DNA from: Schizochytrium sp. CCTCC M209059 | Lineage: Eukaryota; Sar; Bigyra; Thraustochytrida; Thraustochytriidae | DNA length: 64,000 nucleotides | Assembly: GCA_000818945.1 (NCBI GenBank) | Contig: KN805470.1 | Location: 1-64,000, forward strand | Direction of reading: 5' to 3' | Part shown: positions 39,459 through 48,222 of the stretch, piece by piece | Numbering within the stretch: position 1 is the stretch's first letter | How the letters are laid out: the number at the start of each line of letters is the position of its first letter | Made by a program: the position numbers and the translations under genes | Notes under the pieces: model-generated | The model's database searches: none | The model's input: only the letters and a program-made list of their open reading frames with translations | Told to the model about the DNA's origin: nothing

Positions 39459-40612
39459 TTTCGCGGGCGTGAAACACGCTTTCCTTTCCTTTCCTTTCCT
39501 TGTCTCTCCTTTCCTTGCCAGGGCACGTCTCTTGCGCAGCGTCAGTACATTTCCCGATGTGCCGCGCAGTGCCTGCCTGCCTGCCTGTCTTGCACGGTTG
39601 TCTCCGTGCGATCGAGACGAAAGAAACAAGTTGTCGGCCCGTCGCAGAGCCGTTTCAGGTTCTGCACAGTGCCAAGTGCAGTGCATACTATTTTTTGTTT
39701 CCATTTGCTTTGCCTTGCTTGTCTTGGCAGTGCGCCCCCAAAACATCAGCCATCAATGGCATGGTGCCAGCGGTCTGAAGCCCTGAATCACCTCGCCACC
39801 AGCTTAGTTGGGCTCATATTCGATTAAGGATGTCTTTATGACGAAGAGCGAACGCCAACCATGTTCGTCTCGAGTGCTTGCTCGCCTTTCTCTCGAAATC
39901 AGCAGCAGAGACATTGATAAAAAAGCCCACCAGGAACCAAATTTTATGTGCATACACATCCTGGCCCGCGAGCCTCGATCGAGTGCTCAAGCTCAGCCTT
40001 GGCGTACGGCAGCCTAGGAATATATACGTCCTTTTTGAGCTGGGCAAGTGAAAACACACCAAAGAAGAAAAAAAAAATCCAAACCACAATTAGGCCTACC
40101 AAGGGTCGACTCACTCACGCGCGCAGACAAGGCGGTGCGCGCGTCGCGTCGCGTTGCGGTGCGGCCCTTGACTGAGAGCTGCGCGGCAGCTTGAAGCGGG
40201 GTCTGCCGTGAGCTGCGGTGCACCGCGGTCTCGCCGCGAACCCGGCCGAAGTCGCCGGGCCAGACTGGGCTGAAGAAAGGAATTCTCCAGCACACATCGA
40301 CGACGCAGTCCGCCGCTACCTCTTGCGCGCGAGGCGAGCTGGCGCCAGCGCAGAGACCCAGGGCAAGGGATAGCAGGGCCGCGCGTGTACGCTAGCTTCA
40401 TTGGTCTTTACAAGCAAGTCAGAGCATCCCCTTGTACTCTTGCATTGGGGGTTGAGCTATCATCAGACCGGGGCAGGCCAGGTCTCGTCTCAAGTCAAGT
40501 CAAGTCAACAACTCACATCACATCAAATAAGATCAGAGCTAACCTGTACAGATTAAGTCAAGTCAGAATAAGCCTAAGAGGAGGGACAAGGAAAAAGGAA
40601 TAAAAGGCTAGC
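39459..40612. promoter_or_regulatory. Divergent region, BART gene / pantothenate kinase
   Basis: About 1.15 kb. Contains TTTCC repeats next to the BART gene (about 39480-39503), a TAGGCCTA palindrome (40090-40097), and AAGTC pentamer repeats (about 40493-40509 and 40555-40563) in the leader of the pantothenate kinase gene. Part of the left end (39459-39746) could be coding if the upstream ATG of the BART gene is used. Confidence 0.5.
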
Positions 40613-42439
40613 ATGGCTTCCGACGATGAAGAACAGGACCCAAACACGGCTTCCTCCCCTCTTTCCGAGGTCGTAGGCGCTGTTGCTTCAGCCGCCCGTG
40701 GTCGAAGAGTGGATGATCGCGGCGGATCTAATGCGGATGAAAGGGATTCATCGAATTCAAGACCGACCTCACCCGTGCGGAAACGTCAATACTCGTATAG
40801 CGATCTCGGGTTCACAAGCTGGGACGAGAAACCGCTGACATGGGACGCCGGCATGACCTTGGGTCTGGACTTTGGCGGGACATTGTCAAAGATCGTCTTT
40901 TTTGAACCCAAGGAAGTACCAGGCTACGCAAACCCGCTCGCTGACTTTCTTCTGAAACGGACAACGTATGGACACAGCGGAGAACGCGACACCCACCTTT
41001 CATTCTACTCGGAGAAACTTGGAGGTAGACTGCATTTTATCAGTTTCGAGACCTCTCGCACGCATGGCGCGATCCAGCTCCTCAAGAAACTCGAAGGTCA
41101 CAACATTCGGCGCGTTCACGCTACAGGCGGCGGCGCCTACAAGTTTAGCCAGCTCATCAAGGATGAACTCGGAATCCGGCTCTTGAAACAAGACGAACTT
41201 GAGACCGTGGTTCGGGGTATTATCTTTACATTGCTCGAGCATCCAAACAGCGAGTGTTACTCATACGAGGCCAATTTGGACGATCTCAACGAGAGCGCAC
41301 GCGAGGGCCGCCATCACGGCGTCTCGCATGACGCACTATCTTATGAAATGCGCAGAGTACCTCGGCCAATGCCTGTAGAGAGTGGATCATTCTTCCCTCT
41401 CTTGGTCGTGAACATCGGCTCTGGCGTCTCGATCATTAACGTGACATCGCCGTCTTCATTCAAACGTGTCAGTGGTACCGCCGTGGGTGGCGCTACATAC
41501 TATGGTTTGTGTAAATTGCTGTGCCGTTGCGATGGCTTCAAAGAGGCCATGGATCTTGCCGAGCTCGGAGATTCGCGTGATGTCAATCTTACTGTACAAG
41601 ACATCTATGGCGGCTCGTACGAGCTGGCCGGACTCTCGGGCGAAATTACCGCGTCTTTCTTTGGCAAGGCGGCAGCTGCGCGTGGTCGAGTCCGTACAAA
41701 GCGCAGTCGCAAGCGGCGTTACGTTTCGTACCTGGAGCGCCTCAGTCTGGTGATTATCGCCCTGTTGGTGGCGAATCTTTTGGTGGGCTCGTATGTGTCA
41801 TTTACTGCCGGGTCTTTTGATCTGCGCGATCTCATTCTTGTTCTGCTTCCTGGAGGCATGGCCTATCTTGTATTTTGGTCAACCGAGGCGAAAATGACGT
41901 CTTCGCATCCCCCGGACGATCGGCCGCCAGCGGCCGACCCACCATTACATTCAATGCGGGGTCCTAGAGACAAGGCCACACTTTTTGAAGAGGCAGACAT
42001 TGCACGCGCTCTCGTGGTCATGGTTGCGCAGAACGTCACGCAGATCGCCTTTTTAAACGCTCGTCTGCACAAGTCCAAGCGTGTGCTCTTTACGGGCAAT
42101 TTTTTGCGTCACAACCGCATCGCTCTTCGCGCTCTTTCATCGATGATGCAAAATTGGTCGCGCGGGTCAATCCAAGCCCTCTTCATGGAGCACGAGGGCT
42201 ACTTTGGCGCGATTGGTACCTTTCTGTACTCGATTGACAAATCGACCCATCAACAACCGGAAGACGAGGACATGGACAACGATACGAATTCGCAAGAAAG
42301 TGGTGGCGACGAGGCCAGTGAGGAGGAAATCGACGTTGTCCAAGATCTTCTTTTTCGAGGCGCCTTTCCTCGACGCCGCACAGCAAAGCTTGATGTCTCT
42401 TCCGAAGGACCTCGCGCGGCACAATCCACCGAGTCTTGA
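40613..42439 (+). CDS. PANK: Type II pantothenate kinase with inserted membrane hairpin
   Basis: 608 residues, ATG at 40613. PanK phosphorylates pantothenate, the first and rate-setting step of CoA synthesis. Seen: the nucleotide motif L-G-L-D-F-G-G-T-L-S-K (83-93), A-T-G-G-G-A-Y-K-F (170-178), V-N-I-G-S-G-V-S (266-273), S-G-T-A-V-G-G-A-T-Y-Y-G-L (287-299), D-I-Y-G-G-S-Y (330-336), and near the end G-N-F-L-R-H-N and H-E-G-Y-F-G-A-I-G. These match animal PANK1-3 in order. Odd: between the S-F-F-G-K segment (348-352) and the E-E-A-D-I-A-R-A helix (459-466), where animal enzymes have about 20 residues, there are about 105. They hold an Arg/Lys cluster and two hydrophobic stretches (about 377-397 and 405-421). 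Residues 1-75 and the C-terminal 65 are disordered. Animal PanKs are regulated by acyl-CoA; nothing here shows whether that holds. Confidence 0.93.
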   Translation: MASDDEEQDPNTASSPLSEVVGAVASAARGRRVDDRGGSNADERDSSNSRPTSPVRKRQYSYSDLGFTSWDEKPLTWDAGMTLGLDFGGTLSKIVFFEPKEVPGYANPLADFLLKRTTYGHSGERDTHLSFYSEKLGGRLHFISFETSRTHGAIQLLKKLEGHNIRRVHATGGGAYKFSQLIKDELGIRLLKQDELETVVRGIIFTLLEHPNSECYSYEANLDDLNESAREGRHHGVSHDALSYEMRRVPRPMPVESGSFFPLLVVNIGSGVSIINVTSPSSFKRVSGTAVGGATYYGLCKLLCRCDGFKEAMDLAELGDSRDVNLTVQDIYGGSYELAGLSGEITASFFGKAAAARGRVRTKRSRKRRYVSYLERLSLVIIALLVANLLVGSYVSFTAGSFDLRDLILVLLPGGMAYLVFWSTEAKMTSSHPPDDRPPAADPPLHSMRGPRDKATLFEEADIARALVVMVAQNVTQIAFLNARLHKSKRVLFTGNFLRHNRIALRALSSMMQNWSRGSIQALFMEHEGYFGAIGTFLYSIDKSTHQQPEDEDMDNDTNSQESGGDEASEEEIDVVQDLLFRGAFPRRRTAKLDVSSEGPRAAQSTES

Positions 42440-42930
42440 TTGCTTTCTGATTTTTTTTTTTCTTTTGAGGAGAGAAGGCGCGCGCAGGTGGAGGAGGGGT
42501 AGACGTGGCGCGGTCAGGCGATGTTGTTATCGCCAATCACTGTCTGGTCGAGACGCACGGACCGCCTTCCCCAGAAAACAAGGGCGTATGCGTATCTATA
42601 ACGTAAGAGTATCTTTTACTTGCAATCCTACTGACGAGAGGAAATTAAGTCGCATGTGAAGAAAACAAGTAGAGAATAAAAAGGACGACGAATCACTCTC
42701 GTGCAGAGATAGGCCAAGACCCGGCCTTGGTTCGCTCAATACAGAAGAAGCGCCCACCAATGAATTCGCTACAAGCTTCTTTTCGAACCCGTCCAAGAAA
42801 AAAAATGTAAACAACGAAGAAGATTTAGATTCATGGATTAGATTCATGGTGAGGCGCAAATGCGCAAAAGAAGAAAGAAAAGTGGAAGATAAGAAATGGT
42901 CTGGAGGAGGTCGGGGCATCGACGTAATGT
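42440..42930. other. Convergent spacer between PANK and Pumilio genes
   Basis: About 490 bp containing the two 3' UTRs, with a T-rich run just after the PANK stop (about 42450-42466). No gene or structured RNA recognised. Confidence 0.5.
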
Positions 42931-45900
42931 TCATTTGTTCACGTGATTCAAGATGTGACGCCCGTACGTAAATCGCGAAAGAATGTCAGCGCGCGCGTTC
43001 ACCTCGGTAAACAGACGGTCGCGCAAGTCGCCCTTGGAAACCTCATAAGCCTTGGACACGACAAAGTTGCCATACGGATCCTTGGCCAAATGAAGAATCA
43101 CAGAGCCATCCGACTCTGGCGGACTTGCTTCGAGGCCGAGCGAAGCGGCGTGCGAACCGTCTTCATCTACAAGAGGTTCGAGAAGCTTGCGCACCTGCTC
43201 TGGAGAGGCACACAGCAGCGCCTTTTCAACGAGATGGCTTCCAAACTTGTGTTTGGCCAACTCAAGGAGATGGGCTGAGACAACGTTTTGCACGCGCTCA
43301 ATCTGCTCGGAAGAACCACTGGCCAGAACATGACCTGCGGCAAAAACGCCATGCTGGTCCCACACGAGTGAGGGGTACGATCCTTCGAGACTTGTCATAA
43401 TGCTTGAAATATGAGGGGACCGCGCCGTGTCGCAGTCCCCAAGAACCAGCAGAACCAGACGAGAGGCGTTTTGGTTGCGACTCAGATCGACAGCCTCGGC
43501 GGCAATGGCACGTTCGAGGATCGTCATGAGCTCTTCGTCGCGAGCTGTCAACTTGGGACGCGGGCGAAGCGGAGCGGTTCCCCGCCGGCTGCCGCTACCT
43601 CCACTTGGGCCGGAAGAGCGGCCGCCACCCCGCGAGCCGCCTGCGGCTCGAGGCTGCGGCTTCTCGCCCCCATCGCGTACAAGCAAATCTACAGCGCGCT
43701 GGAGTACGTGGGTAGCATTCGGATCCCGGGCAGAGCGGCGGACGAGATTGTCGTCAGTACAGAGCTCGAGAACAAGGTCCGTGCGCCAAGACGGAGGGGC
43801 GACCTCGAGCGCGCGCTGCACCACACGCGTGCCGTACTGATCGAGCGAAAGGTCGAGAACCTTGCCCTTCATGGTCTTGAGCAGTCGAAGACGCTGTTGC
43901 TCGTCGCAATGAACGAGCAGGTTCTGAATGACGTAGTTGGCAAAGACATCCTTCATGAGACCGAGGGCCTCGGGCAGCGACTCCTCGAGAAGGAGCTCGC
44001 GATCCGCATGGGAAGCATTGTCATTAAGGCACTGGATGTGCCGCGATCCATGGCTGTCGCGCGCAAACTCGATGACATGGCCTCGAAGCTCTTCAGCCGA
44101 AGGACGGTATCCGGCTTGTTTATGATGCTGGAGAAGAGTCGACATGGTCTTCGAGCCCTCGGCGGGGCGCTCGGGGCTTTGACTCGTACGACGACTGGCG
44201 CTCTGCGCTGACTCGGCGCTTTGTCCGTTCCGAGAGGGGCGGCTAGAGCCCTGAGGCTGGACATTGCGACCTTTACCTCGCGTTCCGCGGCTGCCACGAG
44301 CTGGGTTTGAGGCCGCCTGTCCGTTGCTTCCACGCGTGTTGCGAGCTTGGCCTTCCTGGAAAGCATCTGTGGAGAGCGAGCCACTGGCAGCCACATGCTC
44401 GCCGCTAGGGTGCTGACGCTGCTGCTGCTGGCGCTGTTGGTATTGCTGCTGCTGTTGCTGCTGCTGCTGAGCATAGACCGGTTCTCGAGCCTGCGGGGGC
44501 AAGGATCCACCCATTATCATGGGCATCATGGGGACCTGCGGGGCCATTTGCGCGGGGAAGTGATGCGGGTGAGGCGCGCCCATAGTTGCACCCGGGGGAA
44601 AATACATGCCACTCGCCGCCGCGGCAGTGGCAGCAATGCGCTGCTGCTCAAGCATGATGAGGCGCTGCTGGTGCTCTTGCATCTGCATCCACTGCATCAT
44701 GACTTGATTTTGCATTGCTTGAATCGCCTGCAACTGCTCTGCAGTGGCCATGTGCGGATCGATGGTCCCGGGCATTCCCATCGGAACTCCCGCATATCCA
44801 GCTTGCGGAGCGTACTGATGATGTTGCATTTGTTCAGGAATCCGGTCCACGCCCGCGTGCTGATGGCCCACAAAGTCGTGCTGCGGTTGGGCGGGATGAT
44901 ACGAATAAAAGTGATCATGTTGTGGATGACTAGAATACTCCCGACGCGACTCCCGGACACCATCGACCTCAGCATCAGCGGGGTGCCTTTGATGTTCATG
45001 CTGCTGGTCACCGCGTTCAGCCGAAGGCCCGGACTCGATACCACTGGATTGATGCTCCCGGCGACTGGGCTCTTGAGCGGCCGCGGAGAGACGGTCTTCC
45101 TTGAGACGGAGGCCGTCGTTCGCGGTGCTTTTCCTTCCACAAGGGGATGGAGACTTGGACTCGCCGGGGCTCAGCGGGCGCGGGGACGCAGGAATCGAGG
45201 GCAAGCTTGAAAAGTTGCCACCCAGGGCCGCGATGGAGAGGAAAACCGCAGATTCAGAAGTCGCGCGCTGATGTCCGCGATGGCGGCTGCCTGAGTGCGA
45301 GAGCTCATGGTGCCGCTGGTGGGAAAAGTCCGCAGCCTGAGGCGATCCCGAGGAAGACGAAGACGACGACGAGGAGGCGGAAGAGGCCGAGGCCGAGGCT
45401 GAGGAGGGCGGCGGAGACAGCGCGCCGGCATCACGAAACATTGAAGGTGGGAAAGCCTCGCGCAGCTCGCTTGATCGTCCACCATGACCCACGGTGTCGC
45501 GAAAGGGCGCATCGTCCAGGGCGTCATCAAAGCCCATACTTGCCGCTTGAAGAGCGATAGACTCTAGATTCCCGGCAAAGGTAACGCTACGCCGCTTCTC
45601 AAAGTGCGAACGACCTTGGCGGGAGTACGATGCGGAAAATGGAGACGCAGAAGGAGAGGGCAGCGCCGGGGATGGGGAAGGACCTGTAGCGGTCGAGGTC
45701 GACGTCGAGACCGACGATTCGGACGAGGCGAACGACTTGGATGAAGAGAATGATGACGAGGACGATGACTTTTCCGTGCGGAGGCGCGGGGCGCGATCTT
45801 CAGGGTTCTGCACGCCTTCGCAGTTTGCGTCCGGTTCCTCGACAGGTTCACGGGCGAGGACAGAGTCAAGGCGAGAGGAGCCGAAGAGAAGGGAGGGCTC

Positions 45901-46278
45901 CGCCACTGACACTTTCATATCGTCGGCAGCATAGGCGCGACTATCTTGCGCGTCGTCGAGCCAGCTTGCGAAACCTGTGGATTTGAGCCCCATCAAGCTC
46001 GTATGGCGCGCATGGTGGTGGTGGTGGTGGTGGTGGTGCGAGACTTGCGGCGCGGCAACGTTCGTGGCCTCAGACGGGGAGAGCGCGTCATGGTCTTCCG
46101 GCTTGTGGCGGCCATGGAGCCCCGAAGTATCGAGTTCGCTCAGGAGGTCTGAGAGGCCAATCCCGTCCCAGGTTGTCTGATCCCACGTCTTACATTTTTT
46201 GTTACGATCGTGCATGCCGCGCACCGCCGGCGTGAACCCCGGCGGGCCCGCGATCGGGCTATCGTTGGCTTTGTACAT
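42931..46278 (-). CDS. PUM: Pumilio-family (PUF) RNA-binding protein
   Basis: 1115 residues from the ATG at 46278; codons further upstream lead only to a non-ATG start. The last 390 residues (about 725-1115) are a PUF domain, a crescent of eight helical repeats that reads 3' UTR sequence base by base to repress or localise mRNAs. Repeat signatures in order: S-R-H-I-Q, N-Y-V-I-Q, T-R-V-V-Q, T-H-V-L-Q, S-R-L-V-L, V-F-A-A-G, S-H-L-V-E, N-F-V-V-S, then the C-terminal cap F-T-Y-G-R-H-I-L. Repeats 5, 6 and 8 lack the usual base-contacting Gln. A Gly/Arg/Pro-rich insert splits repeats 4 and 5. The N-terminal 720 residues are disordered, with His, Ser, Gln and Pro-rich tracts typical of Pumilio effector regions. 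Cytoplasmic by family. Confidence 0.92.
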   Translation of the reverse strand: MYKANDSPIAGPPGFTPAVRGMHDRNKKCKTWDQTTWDGIGLSDLLSELDTSGLHGRHKPEDHDALSPSEATNVAAPQVSHHHHHHHHHARHTSLMGLKSTGFASWLDDAQDSRAYAADDMKVSVAEPSLLFGSSRLDSVLAREPVEEPDANCEGVQNPEDRAPRLRTEKSSSSSSFSSSKSFASSESSVSTSTSTATGPSPSPALPSPSASPFSASYSRQGRSHFEKRRSVTFAGNLESIALQAASMGFDDALDDAPFRDTVGHGGRSSELREAFPPSMFRDAGALSPPPSSASASASSASSSSSSSSSGSPQAADFSHQRHHELSHSGSRHRGHQRATSESAVFLSIAALGGNFSSLPSIPASPRPLSPGESKSPSPCGRKSTANDGLRLKEDRLSAAAQEPSRREHQSSGIESGPSAERGDQQHEHQRHPADAEVDGVRESRREYSSHPQHDHFYSYHPAQPQHDFVGHQHAGVDRIPEQMQHHQYAPQAGYAGVPMGMPGTIDPHMATAEQLQAIQAMQNQVMMQWMQMQEHQQRLIMLEQQRIAATAAAASGMYFPPGATMGAPHPHHFPAQMAPQVPMMPMIMGGSLPPQAREPVYAQQQQQQQQQYQQRQQQQRQHPSGEHVAASGSLSTDAFQEGQARNTRGSNGQAASNPARGSRGTRGKGRNVQPQGSSRPSRNGQSAESAQSASRRTSQSPERPAEGSKTMSTLLQHHKQAGYRPSAEELRGHVIEFARDSHGSRHIQCLNDNASHADRELLLEESLPEALGLMKDVFANYVIQNLLVHCDEQQRLRLLKTMKGKVLDLSLDQYGTRVVQRALEVAPPSWRTDLVLELCTDDNLVRRSARDPNATHVLQRAVDLLVRDGGEKPQPRAAGGSRGGGRSSGPSGGSGSRRGTAPLRPRPKLTARDEELMTILERAIAAEAVDLSRNQNASRLVLLVLGDCDTARSPHISSIMTSLEGSYPSLVWDQHGVFAAGHVLASGSSEQIERVQNVVSAHLLELAKHKFGSHLVEKALLCASPEQVRKLLEPLVDEDGSHAASLGLEASPPESDGSVILHLAKDPYGNFVVSKAYEVSKGDLRDRLFTEVNARADILSRFTYGRHILNHVNK

Positions 46279-48222
46279 GATACTACTTTTGTAGTAGTAC
46301 GTACCTTGAGTTGGCACGCGATCGCGCTCTGCGCAAGCCGCAGGTTGCCTTGCGGCTCGCTAGCTTCACAGACTCCTCCCGGCGAGTAGGGAGTAGGCTT
46401 CGTCCCCCTGGGCCTTCTCACGAACGCGCTCGTTGACTGTCTGGCAAAAGCTGCAGCCTCTTGCGAGGCTAAACAACTTTTAGCTGTAGGCTTTACGAGG
46501 CCAGGCTCGCTCGCTCGCCTAGAACACGGCCGACCTGCTCGCTCGACCTGCTCCCTCCGCTCCCTTCCCCCGCTCCCTCGCTGGCAGGGCCACGCCCAAC
46601 GCGCCGTGCCTCCCTCCGCCCGCACGCGGGCTACGCTTTGCTCTTTTGCTGGCGCGCGTCAGGTAGGCAGAGGCAAGCGGACAAGCTAAAGCAGGCAAGC
46701 CCAAGCAGGCTCACGCGCCCACTCACTCCCTCACGCACTCGATTGCCGCTGCTTTCGCCGCCTCGCTTGTTTTCCTCCGCTCGCCCGGCCTCGCCGTCGC
46801 AGGCCCGACCGTCGCCTGCGATCCCTCGCACCTGCGATCGGCGTCTGCCGCCCTCTCGCGCGCCGGCCGTGCCTACCTGCTCGCTCGCTCGCTCGCTCGA
46901 TCGCCCTCAACTCAAGCTGGCTGCTGTCGCGGCTTATCTTATGCCGCCGCAGGCGCCTCCTTTCTTTCTTTCCTTTCTTTCCTTTCTTTTCTTTTCTTTA
47001 TTTCTTTTCTTTTTTTCTTTTCTTTTCTTTTCTTTTCTTTTCTTTTCTTTTCTTTTCTTTTCTTTTCTTTTCTTTTCTTTTCTTTTCTTTTCTTTTCTTT
47101 TCTTTTCTTTTCTTTTCTTTTCTTTTCTTTTCTTTTCTTTTCTTTTCTTTTCTTTTCTTTTCTTTTTTCCCTCTCTCCCTCTCCTCTCTCCGCGGGCTCC
47201 TCCTCGCCAGCGCGTGCCGCAATTCCGCACTTGCGCTGGGCCCATTCCGCACTTGCGCCGCGCGCACGCGAGTCGGCTATCCCACGCGGCCACTCGATCA
47301 CGGCCGCCTTGCAAAGAAGTGCGCCGGCGCACACCCCCGCCCGGCCTCCTCCCCTCTCCCTCCCTCTGCGCTCTGCTCTCCTCGCGCTGTGGGAGCGCGT
47401 TTCCTGCAGCGCCGGCAGCAGTAAGACCTGCCTCCTTGTTACTACTGGCCCCGCCTTGGCGCGTGAAGAACTAACTCCCAACCACCTATGTCTTAACACG
47501 CGCCGCGCTGGGTTTCCAGGGGGCGCACGCCCACCATGGCCACACGCGCGCGACGGCCAGCCGGGTCGTCCGTTGCCGCGCGTGCTGAAGGCAGCTGCTC
47601 GTCGGCGGCAGCGTATAGCTGGCCGGTTGGCGGGCTGGACACGAGGAGGGTGTGCGTGACAGGCTCGCGCTCGGGAGGGAGGGAGGGAGGGACGGCGCCG
47701 AGGCTGGAGCGGACCAGCAAGCAAGCAAGCACTGCAAGCAAGCAAGCAAGCAGCCGGCCGCGACCCTTTCGTTCACGGCCTCTTCGCTCCGTGCCTCTTC
47801 ATCTCGGACGTATGTCGAAACGAGCAAGAATCATCGACATGGCCGCACTGGCGAGAAACCCGGAACGCTGTTCGGATCGTTCGTTGCCAGGGTGTGCGAA
47901 CGAAGGGCCGGCCAGTCCACTATGTCCGAGCGGTGACCAGGCGGTAACCAAGCGGTGACCGAGTTGAAGGGGCCAGTCAGCCAGGCAACCAGGCAGTCAG
48001 GCAGAGTCAGGGATCCGCCAGGCCTCGGAAAAACGAGCCACAGGAGGCAGGAGTCCATCAGCCTTCAAAGGAACCAACCTGCCTGGCTGAGGCTAGCTGA
48101 CTGGCTGAAGTAATATAACCCTCATAACCCTCATCTCTATCTTCACCTCCTCCTCATCATCAAAGCGGGGAAAAGATCAATTCATTAAGGGGGGGGGGGG
48201 GGGGGGGGACAAGGCAAATTTG
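46279..48222. other. 1.9-kb spacer with TTTTC array and composite promoter words
   Basis: Upstream of the Pumilio gene and downstream of the sulfatase gene. Near the Pumilio start a TACTAC-TTTT-GTAGTA hairpin (46281-46296) lies three bases before the ATG. The rest is CT-rich, with TCGC repeats (about 46880-46900), the TTTTC array, two CCGCACTTGCGC words plus GAGTCGGCTAT (47221-47281), GGGA and CAAG repeats (about 47680-47755) and a run of about 20 G (48189-48208) just past the sulfatase stop. Open frames here are repeat-driven. Confidence 0.5.
46965..47168. repeat. TTTTC pentanucleotide array
   Basis: About 200 bp, interrupted only in its first 50 bp and essentially perfect from about 47005 to 47166. 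It produces spurious Phe/Leu/Ser or Lys/Arg/Glu open frames. Confidence 0.95.

Noticed and set aside
39459..39746. 96-residue N-terminal extension of the BART-domain protein
   Set aside because: Not excluded, but the composition is Arg/Lys/Ser-rich and UTR-like, and it contains translated TTTCC repeat. The ATG at 39458 is preferred.
46638..47745. Frames of 268-278 codons across the TTTTC array
   Set aside because: The coding potential is an artefact of the pentanucleotide, which has no stop codon in any frame.
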